Source of the DNA: an uncultured Blautia sp.
GTDB lineage: Bacteria > Bacillota > Clostridia > Lachnospirales > Lachnospiraceae
NCBI GenBank assembly: GCA_900539525.1
Contig: UQCM01000008.1
Span: 7,981 to 71,980, forward strand
Length of the DNA: 64,000 bases
Reading direction: 5' to 3'
Positions 51,899 to 59,329 of this stretch are shown piece after piece. Position 1 is the first letter of the stretch, and each line of letters starts with the position of its first letter. The position numbers and the translations under genes were made by a program. The notes under the pieces are model-generated. The model worked only from the letters and a program-made list of their open reading frames with translations, had not been told where the DNA came from and did not search any database.

Positions 51899-53317
51899 TC
51901 AGAACCTGAAATCTCTCTGTCCGCGGGCGATCTCTTCCAGATGGCGCTTGGCAATCTCTCTCGTCTTCTCTCTCGGCACCTTTTCAATCTCTCTGGCGAT
52001 CAGTTCTTCTCCGATCCGCTTCGTATCCTCCGAAGCATAGTCCTCCAGATATTCCTTCAGCGTCATCAGTGCATTCGGATGACAGCAGTTCTGGATCTGT
52101 CCGCTCTTGCACAGGCTCATAAAACGGTCTCCCGTACGGCCCTCCCGATAGCAGGCCGTACAGAAGCTCGGAATATATCCAAGGCGCATCAGCCAGTTAA
52201 CGACCTCATCGAGCGAACGCGTATCACTGATATCAAACTGTGCGGAATTCTCCTCCTCAGGTTCTTCCTCCGCGTAGCCTCCCACGCTGGTTCTGGAGCC
52301 TCCGCTGATCTGGGAAACACCCAGATGCAGCACACGCTCTCTGCATTTCTGGCTCTCCCGTGTGGAGATGATCATGCCGGTATAGGGAACTGCGATCCGG
52401 ATGCATGCCACGATCTTCGCAAAGGTATCATCATCGATGCCATTATCAAACATATCCGGATCGATATCATCCGCACGCCGGATACGCGGCACACTGATCG
52501 TATGCGGACCCACACCGTGCACTGCCTCCAGATGCTCCGCATGCATCAGCAGCCCGACAAATTCATAACGGTACAGCTCCAGACCAAAGAGTACACCGAT
52601 ACCCACATCATCAATACCACCCTCCATGGCTCTGTCCATGGCCTCTGTGTGATAGGCGTAATCATGCTTCGGTCCGGTGGGATGAAGCTTTTCGTAGCTC
52701 TCCTTATGATAGGTCTCCTGGAAAAGAATATAGGTTCCGATGCCTGCCTCCTTCAGCTTCCGGTAATTCTCCACAGTCGTCGCCGCAATATTCACATTCA
52801 CGCGTCGGATCGCGCCATTTTTGTGCTTAATCCCATAGATCGTCTTGATACTTTCCAGCACATATTCGATCGGGTTATTCACCGGATCTTCTCCTGTCTC
52901 CAGTGCCAGACGCTTATGCCCCATATCCTGCAGTGCAATGACCTCTTTCCGGATCTCCTCCTGGGTCAGCTTCTTTCTGGCGATATGTTTGTTCTTTGCG
53001 TGGTACGGACAGTAAACACAGCCGTTCACACAATAATTCGAGAGATAAAGCGGCGCAAACATGACGATCCTGTTTCCGTAAAAGTCCTTTTTGATCTGCT
53101 CTGCCAGGGCATAGATCTCCTGGTTCTTTTCCTCAATATCGCAGTCCAGCAGCACAGCCGCCTCCCGGTAGGAAAGCCCTTTCCTCTCTCTCGCCTTCGC
53201 GAGGATCTGATCGATCAGCTCTGCATTGTGCCGGTTCTTCTCTGCATACTCCAGCGTGTCCAGAATCTCCTGGTGGTCAATAAACTCCTCTGCTTTCATT
53301 GATTTTGCCTGATACAT
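51899..53317 (-). CDS. hydG: [FeFe]-hydrogenase radical SAM maturase HydG
   Basis: Tyrosine-lyase radical SAM enzyme that makes the CO and CN ligands of the H-cluster, 472 aa. The CX3CX2C cluster motif is C96-C100-C103 (NYCVNGCVYCPYH). The C-terminal extension carries the second-cluster cysteines in FCTACYREGRTGD and QNCCHPNA. The frame is open 66 codons upstream into a dispersed repeat, but AGGAGG sits 8 nt before the ATG at 53317. Confidence 0.95.
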   Translation of the reverse strand: MYQAKSMKAEEFIDHQEILDTLEYAEKNRHNAELIDQILAKARERKGLSYREAAVLLDCDIEEKNQEIYALAEQIKKDFYGNRIVMFAPLYLSNYCVNGCVYCPYHAKNKHIARKKLTQEEIRKEVIALQDMGHKRLALETGEDPVNNPIEYVLESIKTIYGIKHKNGAIRRVNVNIAATTVENYRKLKEAGIGTYILFQETYHKESYEKLHPTGPKHDYAYHTEAMDRAMEGGIDDVGIGVLFGLELYRYEFVGLLMHAEHLEAVHGVGPHTISVPRIRRADDIDPDMFDNGIDDDTFAKIVACIRIAVPYTGMIISTRESQKCRERVLHLGVSQISGGSRTSVGGYAEEEPEEENSAQFDISDTRSLDEVVNWLMRLGYIPSFCTACYREGRTGDRFMSLCKSGQIQNCCHPNALMTLKEYLEDYASEDTKRIGEELIAREIEKVPREKTREIAKRHLEEIARGQRDFRF

Positions 53318-53346
53318 ACACATATCCTCCTGATTTAGAAATTGAG

Positions 53347-53412
53347 GTAACTGTTCAGAACCCGTTCGCAAAACCGCCTCTCCCGGGCTTTCTTTTTCTT
53401 CTGAACAGTTAC
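53347..53412. repeat. Palindromic element family 2, short copy
   Basis: GTAACTGTTCAGAACCCGTT at the left and CTTCTGAACAGTTAC at the right, 66 bp with inverted ends. The right end overlaps the TM1266 gene and provides its TAA stop. It separates the TM1266 gene from hydG. Confidence 0.7.
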
Positions 53413-53660
53413 TGATTGAGTTTTGAATAAATGGTTTTACTTGTGACTCCGGGAAGCATTCCCAGCTTTCCTGACAGGGCACTGATCCTGTCCTGCGGTG
53501 CATCCAGGATAACACAGATTACAGACACTCCCTTCTGACGGTACGGCACTCCCATACGGCCTACTACATCGTCTGCATACTGGTGGAGGATCCTGTTCAG
53601 CTCCTCTGATGCATCATTATTCTCGATAATAATAGAAATCACGGCAATTCTTGTCTCCAT
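53409..53660 (-). CDS. TM1266-family iron-only hydrogenase system regulator
   Basis: An 83-residue ACT-like protein (ETRIAVISIIIENNDASEEL, DVVGRMGVPYRQKGVSVICVIL, GKLGMLPGVTSKTIYSK) of the family found beside hydG/hydE. It is predicted to be a small-ligand-binding regulator for hydrogenase maturation; the ligand is unknown. The stop is formed by a repeat end. AAGGAG before the ATG. Confidence 0.9.
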   Translation of the reverse strand: METRIAVISIIIENNDASEELNRILHQYADDVVGRMGVPYRQKGVSVICVILDAPQDRISALSGKLGMLPGVTSKTIYSKLNQ

Positions 53661-53719
53661 CGTCTGTCTCCTTTTTGTTTTTCGAATGGGCTATGAACAG
53701 TTACCCTTTTCGTTAAAAT

Positions 53720-53865
53720 GGAAAAAGTGCGCCCAAAAGGGCGCACTTTACCTGTCATCTATAACCTGCACCCCTTTCCCCTCAGGACGTACCTTTGAGG
53801 TCTGGTAGTTCTTCTTCTGTTTCTTATCACACAAACAGTATACAGGAAATAGCCGGAAATTACAA
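53720..53865 (-). ncRNA. Candidate small transcription unit (promoter to terminator, about 110 nt)
   Basis: TTGTAA (53860-53865), 17-bp spacer, TATACT (53837-53842); then about 110 nt ending in a strong terminator, AAAGTGCGCCC/GGGCGCACTTT (53724-53749) plus TTTTTCC. The transcript contains ACCTCA..TGAGG pairing. It could be a small RNA or the attenuated leader of the TM1266-hydG-hydF unit. I recognise no known family. Confidence 0.35.
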
Positions 53866-53904
53866 TACAGACTCCTGTGAATCACAACTTTTTTTAAGCC
53901 GGAA

Positions 53905-53933
53905 TTGAAATTCTTCTTCCGGTAGAATATAAT
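53905..53933 (+). promoter_or_regulatory. Promoter of the PduL-like gene
   Basis: TTGAAA (53905-53910), 17-bp spacer, TATAAT (53928-53933). A fragment of MITE family 3 interior (GCGAAGCACGGAAAAATC, 53970-53987) lies in the leader. Confidence 0.75.
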
Positions 53934-54040
53934 AAACAGGAATATTCTGATGCCAGGGTCAATGGGATCGCGAAGCACGGAAAAATCCGAAGGCATCATG
54001 GAATACATTTGCATAAAAAACACATACAGAGGTGAAAATC

Positions 54041-54685
54041 ATGCCCGCAAAAATACCTATTGAAACAAGCGCACGACACATCCATATGTCAAGATCTGAT
54101 TTTGAATATTTCTTCGGTAAAGGTGCCGAGCTCACTCCCGTCCGTGAACTGAGCCAGCCGGGACAATACCTGGCGGCCGAAAGGCTGAGCGTCCAGGGGC
54201 CAAAGGGCAGCTTTGAAAATGTGGCGATCCTCGGTCCCTTCCGCCCTGACACTCAGATCGAGGTGTCCGTAACGGATACCCGTCATCTGGGACTTCCCGC
54301 TGTCATCCGGCAGTCCGGCGATGTCGACGGCACACCCGGCTGCACTCTGCGCCATGTATCCGGACGCAGTCTGGAGATTCCCCGGGGACTGATGGTAGCA
54401 AAACGCCATATCCATATGACACCGGTAGATGCCCTTCAAATGAAGGTAAAGGACAAGGATGAAGTCTTTGTCATCATGGAGAGCTACGAACGTTCCCTCA
54501 TCTATGCCGATGTGGTGGTACGCGTCCACCCGAATTTCCGGCTGGCGATGCATGTGGATACCGATGAGGCCAATGCCTTTGCCCATGATCATGCCTTCGG
54601 AACGATCCTGAAGCTGTTTGACGGAAGCACCTACAGCCTGCAGCAGTGGGCAAAGGAGCTGCAGGCAGGTATTTCCCGCTATTAA
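54041..54685 (+). CDS. PduL-type phosphate acyltransferase (phosphotransacylase)
   Basis: 214 aa, PTAC family, unrelated to Pta: exchanges CoA and phosphate on short acyl groups (acetyl or propanoyl). Two tandem beta domains with Zn-binding histidines SARHIHMS near residue 12 and AKRHIHMT near 126, and MHVDTDEANA near 172. No other microcompartment gene is nearby and there is no encapsulation helix at the N terminus, so it is probably a free housekeeping phosphotransacetylase. AGAGG 7 nt before the ATG; a GTG 3 codons earlier is less likely. Confidence 0.9.
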   Translation: MPAKIPIETSARHIHMSRSDFEYFFGKGAELTPVRELSQPGQYLAAERLSVQGPKGSFENVAILGPFRPDTQIEVSVTDTRHLGLPAVIRQSGDVDGTPGCTLRHVSGRSLEIPRGLMVAKRHIHMTPVDALQMKVKDKDEVFVIMESYERSLIYADVVVRVHPNFRLAMHVDTDEANAFAHDHAFGTILKLFDGSTYSLQQWAKELQAGISRY

Positions 54686-54774
54686 CCGTCCTGCAGAAAC
54701 GGTTCCGGGCGTTACTGATTTACGTACCAGCCCATACGAAGTGTGTATACGCTCCGGGAAGCAGCGTGAAATTA

Positions 54775-55566
54775 TCATGATTCATCGGAAAACTGTCTCC
54801 CTTCCGCATCCATATGATAGTCTTCCCGGTAGATCAGCTGCGATACCGGAACCAGTTCATATCCCTTTCCCTTCAGACCCAGGATGATCTTCTCCAGTGC
54901 CCCGGCTGTATCCTTTGCCCCATTATGGCAGAGGATGACAGAGCCGTTTCCCAGATGCGGGTGCTCCAGAACCGTCCTGATCACGGATTCCACACCATAA
55001 TTCTTCCAATCCAGACTATCCACATCCCACTGAATCGAATAGTATCCACATTCCTTTGCACAGGTGATCACATGATTGTCATAATCCCCATAGGGCGGAC
55101 GAAACAGGAACATTTCATATCCCGTCAGCTCCTTCACTTTGTCATGGACACTCATCAGTTCCTGTCTGCACTGTGCATTCGTCAGCCGGCTCATGTTCTT
55201 GTGATTCTGGCTGTGGTTGCCCAGGTCGTGTCCATCGGCAAGAATGCGCTTCACATCTTCCGGGTATTTCTCTACCCATCCCCCTGTCATAAAAAAAGTC
55301 ACCTTCACATCATGCTTTTTCAGAATGCTCAGTATTTCCTGCGTATCCTCATTTCCCCATGCCGCATCAAAGGTCAGTGCCACCTGTTTTTTCTCCGTAT
55401 CCACACAGTAAATGGGCAGCTCACGGTTCCCTGCTCTGCTGCTTGCCGGTGTGGCTCCCCCTCCAAATCTCCAGACGCCCACTGCAAACAACAGCATACA
55501 CAGCGTCAGGATTCCCAGTCCGCGGAAATTGTACTCATTCCTCTCTTCCATGCAAAACGCTCCCAT
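54775..55566 (-). CDS. Polysaccharide deacetylase (NodB domain), membrane-anchored
   Basis: 263 aa. An N-terminal transmembrane/signal segment (GILTLCMLLFAVGVWRF), then a CE4 NodB domain: LTFDAAWGNEDT (motif 1, with Ala-Ala replacing the usual Asp-Gly/Asp-Asp), HSQNH (metal His pair), RPPYGDYD, SLDWK, and LCHNGAKDT. The motif-1 change TFDAAW is typical of the PdaB/sporulation-type subgroup. It acts on cell-wall or spore peptidoglycan or glycans. Starts at 55566 (AAGGTGAG) or 55551 (GGGAG) are both possible. Confidence 0.88.
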   Translation of the reverse strand: MGAFCMEERNEYNFRGLGILTLCMLLFAVGVWRFGGGATPASSRAGNRELPIYCVDTEKKQVALTFDAAWGNEDTQEILSILKKHDVKVTFFMTGGWVEKYPEDVKRILADGHDLGNHSQNHKNMSRLTNAQCRQELMSVHDKVKELTGYEMFLFRPPYGDYDNHVITCAKECGYYSIQWDVDSLDWKNYGVESVIRTVLEHPHLGNGSVILCHNGAKDTAGALEKIILGLKGKGYELVPVSQLIYREDYHMDAEGRQFSDES

Positions 55567-55635
55567 ATGATACTCACCTTACTATTAATATATGCCTGGA
55601 ACTCCCTTCTATGTTGAAATCTGTAAAGAAGAAAT

Positions 55636-55680
55636 CCCCACCTTGCTGTCTGATTTTATGAACAGGACAGCAAGGTGGGG
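55636..55680 (-). terminator. Terminator of the AAA-ATPase/nuclease gene
   Basis: CCCCACCTTGCTGTC and GACAGCAAGGTGGGG, a 15-bp perfect stem, followed by ATTTCTTCTTT on the minus strand; starts 8 bp after the stop codon. Confidence 0.85.
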
Positions 55681-55687
55681 TGAGAAA

Positions 55688-57283
55688 TTATTCTATCACA
55701 TATTTCTCAATCTTGCATGAATGCTTTTTACTATTCGTACTATAGTTGACTCCTACCAGCAGAAGTTCGCCTTCATAGCCAAACTTCTTTGTAAATTTTG
55801 CATAGTTCTTATCCTTAATCTGCGTTACTGCTTTTTCCGCACTCTTATTCCATTTTAATTCAATCAGCAATGCCGGCTTTTTCGATGTACGATTTGGCAG
55901 GAGCAGAATGTCGGAATATCCCTTGCCGCTTGCCAGTTCCTCAAACCTGAGATAATGATCTACGCAGCTTAGATATGCCATAACAACCACAGAGCGGAGA
56001 GCCTGTTCATTGTTATAGAATTTCGGCGCTGTGTTCGCTTCATGCGCCTCTTCTAAGATTTCAGAAACAGTATCACTGTCCATACGTAGTGTCGCATCCA
56101 GCAACTGTTCAGACCGCTCAATCACTTTTACCAGTTCTTTTCTGTTACCATTTTTAAGGGCACGAATAAATTCTTCACGTACTTCCTCGTTTGGAATGAA
56201 AACCTCCTTATTATCAATATCATACGCCAAATATCCCAAATGAACCAACAGCGTAAATACATCATCCTTACTTTCTAACGATGTCATATCGTTTTGAAAA
56301 GTTCCCGTATCAATCCGACACCGTTTTCCGCCCAGCATATCGACGACAGCATCTTTTAAACCATCATGATTTAAATCAATATAAATCTTTAATGATTCAT
56401 AAGTTTCTGTCTGTGTCCAGTAATTGCTAAATCTTTTATTAAAAATTGCTTTGATAATTGAGTTGGGGCTATACACATGCTCTGTTCTGCCAAATCTATA
56501 ACCATCATACCACTTACGTGCCTCATGAAAGTCAAGGTCATGTCTGCTGCACAAAGTACGGACTTCCTTTTCCGTAAAACCGACAAACTCAGCCAGAGGT
56601 CCCGGTTCAAGCATAGTAAATTCATAAAAATCTGTTAACGCAGATTGTGTTCCATACTTCTTGATTGGAAGTATGCCTGTCATATATGCACCAACGATAA
56701 TCTGCGATGTCTGGTTACTTTTAAACAAGCTGCGCAGCAACTGAATATATGCCTGCTGAACACCGACATTATTCTTTGCCTCCCGAAACAGTGCATCCCA
56801 TTCATCAATAATAATAATAAACTTCCTTCCAGTTTTGGCATTAACCTGTAAAAGAGCTTTAAATAAAGATTTCGTATTTTCCCGGATACAGTCTGGAAAT
56901 GCCTCTCGCAATTCATCAATCACATCTGCCTGTATATCATTCACCGTTTCGCCTATGTCATCAGCAACGGAAATAAAGGATGTGATATCCAAAGATATTA
57001 CATCATATTTATTCAAGTGTACTTCAAATCCAGACGCTTCATCTTTTGATATCTTAAGATTCTCAAATAATTCCCTGGCATCCGCTCCTCTGGAATAATA
57101 GGCAACCAACATCCTGGCAGCAAAGGATTTTCCAAAACGCCTGGGACGACTAAAGCAAGTCAGCTTCTTTGGCGTACCTAAGACCCGATTCATATATGAA
57201 ATCAATTCAGACTTATCAACGTATAAACCATCATTTAATATTTCCGCAAATCCGTCTGCAGGCGGATTGAGATAAAAACCCAT
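55688..57283 (-). CDS. AAA-ATPase-like protein with C-terminal PD-(D/E)XK nuclease domain
   Basis: 531 aa. N-terminal AAA-ATPase_like domain, with a Walker A variant RPRRFGKSFAARML near residue 48 and Walker B IIIIDEWDALF near 160. Middle winged-helix-like region. C-terminal DUF1703-type nuclease: GYSDILLLPN, then LIELKWNKS (D..ExK). This family is found in many divergent copies in gut Clostridia and Bacteroidetes; the role is unknown, and mobile or defence functions have been proposed. More AT-rich than the genes before it. The start at 57283 is preferred (family start MGFYLNPPADG). Confidence 0.85.
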   Translation of the reverse strand: MGFYLNPPADGFAEILNDGLYVDKSELISYMNRVLGTPKKLTCFSRPRRFGKSFAARMLVAYYSRGADARELFENLKISKDEASGFEVHLNKYDVISLDITSFISVADDIGETVNDIQADVIDELREAFPDCIRENTKSLFKALLQVNAKTGRKFIIIIDEWDALFREAKNNVGVQQAYIQLLRSLFKSNQTSQIIVGAYMTGILPIKKYGTQSALTDFYEFTMLEPGPLAEFVGFTEKEVRTLCSRHDLDFHEARKWYDGYRFGRTEHVYSPNSIIKAIFNKRFSNYWTQTETYESLKIYIDLNHDGLKDAVVDMLGGKRCRIDTGTFQNDMTSLESKDDVFTLLVHLGYLAYDIDNKEVFIPNEEVREEFIRALKNGNRKELVKVIERSEQLLDATLRMDSDTVSEILEEAHEANTAPKFYNNEQALRSVVVMAYLSCVDHYLRFEELASGKGYSDILLLPNRTSKKPALLIELKWNKSAEKAVTQIKDKNYAKFTKKFGYEGELLLVGVNYSTNSKKHSCKIEKYVIE

Positions 57284-57373
57284 TCTATCACCATGCCCCT
57301 TTCCGAAGCTTATCTTCCAAAACGTATAAAATTGAACTGTCCTATCGTTGGAACACATAAATACTATTTTAAA

Positions 57374-57402
57374 ATTTTAACACCCACTTTCCCAAATAGC
57401 AA
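57374..57402 (-). promoter_or_regulatory. Candidate promoter of the AAA-ATPase/nuclease gene
   Basis: TTGCTA (57397-57402), 17-bp spacer, TAAAAT (57374-57379). Confidence 0.5.
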
Positions 57403-57518
57403 GGCAAACGGCAGCATACTATGCATTAATTTATAATCTCCATGTTTCCAACCGCTCCCTTCATATCAAAACCTACTTTCCCTTTCTCATCTTCCATATT
57501 TTTACTGTCATAACTTAT

Positions 57519-57554
57519 GATGTTGGGGTCAAAAGTATTTGACCCCATGGTGCC
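57519..57554 (-). repeat. REP-like palindrome family 1, copy 4
   Basis: GATGTTGGGGTCAAAAGTAT then TTGACCCCATGGTGCC; the intact form of the copy at 48670. It lies in the 310-bp gap between the nuclease gene and rtcB; the rest of that gap holds only the nuclease promoter and a small CATGG/CCATG hairpin. Confidence 0.75.
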
Positions 57555-57593
57555 TTCTTTGTTTCTTGACTCATGGCTGGAAACCATGAAACA

Positions 57594-58727
57594 TCACTGT
57601 TTCCCTCCTGCTTTATAATTGTAGACCGGTCTTAAAACCTGCATACTCCTGACAGTTTCAGAAATCACCTGCTGTATATCCTCCAATCTGCGGTATGCAA
57701 AAGGCGCTTCATCCAGTGTATCCTTATTGATACAGGAGCAGTGGATACCTTTCATTACCGCCTTGAAATCCGACACTGTATAGCTGGAGCAGGCATCTGC
57801 CCTTTTTACTATCCTCCCTGCTCCGTGCGGCGCAGAATCATTCCACTCTTCATTACCGAGTCCTTCCGCCAGGATCACGCCGTCACGCATATTGACCGGA
57901 ATGATCACTTTTTCCCCGGCTCTGGCGGATACTGCACCTTTCCGTAAGATTCTGCCCGTTTCGGATTCCTCCACATAATTGTGGATGCTGGTGACTGTTT
58001 CCTCCACCTTCCACTTCATCCCCTTGCACAGTACATCCAGCATGGCTGCCCTGTTAATCTCTGCATATTCCTGTACAATCTGGAGATCGTGCAGGTAGTC
58101 CTCCATTAGTTCCCCTTCAAGGTATGTAAGTTCAAAAGGAACATCCTCACCTTTCTGTCTGAGTACTTTCTGCCCCCGGGCAAGATAATACTCTGTGACA
58201 TCTTTTCCCAGATGTCTGCTGCCGGAATGGAGGATGACGTAAAGATTCCCTTCCCCGTCTTTATCCACTTCAATAAAGTGGTTACCTCCTCCAAGTGTCC
58301 CGAGGCTTGCTTCTGCTTTATTCGTCCGGATACTCCGGTAACAGCAAAGTTCCTCCAGATGGATCCTGTCCCTGTAATGGTGAGGTGTTTTCCGTATTCC
58401 GGAACCGGACGGAATGCCTTCCCGGATGACTGTATCCAGTTTCTGGTATTCGATTTTTTTCTGTTTGATCTTTGCAAACATCATCCCGCATCCAATATCA
58501 ATCCCCACGAGATTTGGCAGGATCTTTTTCCCTACCGTCATGGTAAGTCCAATGGTCCCGACTTTTCCGGGATGGACATCCGGCATGACACGTATTTTGC
58601 AACCCTTGGAAACCTCGTTGTCGCAGATCATTTTAATCTGGGCGGCTGCATAATCATCTATGGCATTTTCTGAGTTTTCTGTCGTGAACACGACTGCTGA
58701 TGAATAGATTCCCTCTATTATTCTCAT
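57594..58727 (-). CDS. RtcB-family RNA ligase
   Basis: 377 aa. GTP- and Mn-dependent RNA ligase that joins 2',3'-cyclic-phosphate (or 3'-P) and 5'-OH ends. Blocks: MPDVHPGKVGTIG, VGIDIGCGM with the metal Asp/Cys, GTLGGGNHFIEV, LHSGSRHLG, IHNYVEE and the guanylylated His in SAPHGAGR (usually SCSHGAGR, so a Cys-to-Pro-type change next to it). Shorter than E. coli RtcB (408). Probably an RtcB paralogue of the short clade. AAGGA 7 nt before the ATG. Preceded by an unusual leader with operator, ORF and hairpin. No archease or rtcA next to it. Confidence 0.9.
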   Translation of the reverse strand: MRIIEGIYSSAVVFTTENSENAIDDYAAAQIKMICDNEVSKGCKIRVMPDVHPGKVGTIGLTMTVGKKILPNLVGIDIGCGMMFAKIKQKKIEYQKLDTVIREGIPSGSGIRKTPHHYRDRIHLEELCCYRSIRTNKAEASLGTLGGGNHFIEVDKDGEGNLYVILHSGSRHLGKDVTEYYLARGQKVLRQKGEDVPFELTYLEGELMEDYLHDLQIVQEYAEINRAAMLDVLCKGMKWKVEETVTSIHNYVEESETGRILRKGAVSARAGEKVIIPVNMRDGVILAEGLGNEEWNDSAPHGAGRIVKRADACSSYTVSDFKAVMKGIHCSCINKDTLDEAPFAYRRLEDIQQVISETVRSMQVLRPVYNYKAGGKQ

Positions 58728-58747
58728 CAAAGTATCCTTTCTTTTTC

Positions 58748-58784
58748 AGGTACTTTTCCATAAAAAGACATAGAAAAAGTACCT
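58748..58784 (-). promoter_or_regulatory. Hairpin in the rtcB leader
   Basis: AGGTACTTTT pairs exactly with AAAAGTACCT over a 17-nt loop, 39 nt after the small leader ORF and just before the rtcB ribosome site. It may hold a regulatory alternative fold. Confidence 0.6.
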
Positions 58785-58822
58785 CTGCAGACAGAGATAC
58801 TGATTGTCATACGGATATGGTT

Positions 58823-58915
58823 TTAGAACCGATACATCCTCTCAGTCCCGGCTATGGCAATCTGACCCCTGTTGTTTTTTATTGAGCGACTCCTTCTAAC
58901 ATTCCTCTGTGTCAT
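58823..58915 (-). CDS. 30-codon leader peptide ORF upstream of rtcB
   Basis: A 30-residue, strongly basic product (starts MTQRNVRRSRSIKNNRG, ends ERMYRF). AAAGGAGG lies 6 nt before the ATG, the best ribosome site in this region. It begins about 57 nt downstream of the predicted transcription start and stops about 40 nt before the rtcB hairpin. No homologue recalled. Could be a leader peptide or a small RNA-binding protein. Confidence 0.5.
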   Translation of the reverse strand: MTQRNVRRSRSIKNNRGQIAIAGTERMYRF

Positions 58916-58955
58916 GGTCTGCCTCCTTTCTGCCGGTTTCATTGTTTCTGTATCG

Positions 58956-59006
58956 TGTAACACCTGTTACATTGTTCAGTATAACCACATCCGATATTTC
59001 TGTCAA
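58956..59006 (-). promoter_or_regulatory. rtcB promoter with overlapping palindromic operator
   Basis: TTGACA (59001-59006), 17-bp spacer, TATACT (58978-58983): near consensus. TGTAACACCTGTTACA (58956-58971) is a perfect 7-bp-arm palindrome at the expected transcription start, a typical place for repressor binding. Confidence 0.7.
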
Positions 59007-59013
59007 CACTTTT

Positions 59014-59050
59014 AAAGAAACCAGTCTGAATCGCTCAGTCTGGTTTCTTT
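59014..59050 (-). terminator. Intrinsic terminator of the MORN/small membrane protein unit
   Basis: AAAGAAACCAG and CTGGTTTCTTT with paired AGTCTG..CAGTCT; T-rich on the minus strand. Lies between that unit and the rtcB promoter. Confidence 0.8.
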
Positions 59051-59112
59051 ACATTTAAAACAGTTTACGAAAATAAACAAATGCAGCAGCGACAAACTAA
59101 GCCGAAAAATAT

Positions 59113-59298
59113 TTATTTTCTCAAAAGCATTGAAATAATCGCCCATGGAATTAATACAAATCCAAGCAATGCACCCATAATTACTCTATGTAAAAAAATT
59201 CCATTTCCTGTTCCAATCAGTATTCTATTTCTATATATTGTCTGTCCCGTCGCCCAATAACCTAAAATTAAATATACAATAATAACCCAACTTGGCAT
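59113..59298 (-). CDS. Small two-helix membrane protein
   Basis: 61 aa, MPSWVIIVYLILGYWATGQT then a short loop with IYRNRILIGTGN and a second helix VIMGALLGFVLIPWAIISML. No family recognised. GGGGG 6 nt before the ATG at 59298; the frame is open 23 codons upstream without support. It begins 31 bp after the MORN protein and should be co-transcribed with it. Confidence 0.65.
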   Translation of the reverse strand: MPSWVIIVYLILGYWATGQTIYRNRILIGTGNGIFLHRVIMGALLGFVLIPWAIISMLLRK

Positions 59299-59329
59299 AC
59301 ATTTCCCCCGTTCTTTTTTACGTTTTTTA

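Noticed and set aside
53318..53515. 66-codon N-terminal extension of hydG
   Set aside because: It translates a dispersed repeat and overlaps the TM1266 gene; AGGAGG places the start at 53317.
53748..54023. A 91-codon minus-strand ORF ending at the terminator before the TM1266 gene
   Set aside because: It runs through a plus-strand promoter and repeat fragments, has no ribosome site and no recognisable family; only its last part might be transcribed as a small RNA.
54041..54685. Microcompartment-associated PduL
   Set aside because: No shell proteins, no pdu/eut genes nearby and no N-terminal encapsulation helix, so a free phosphotransacylase is more likely.
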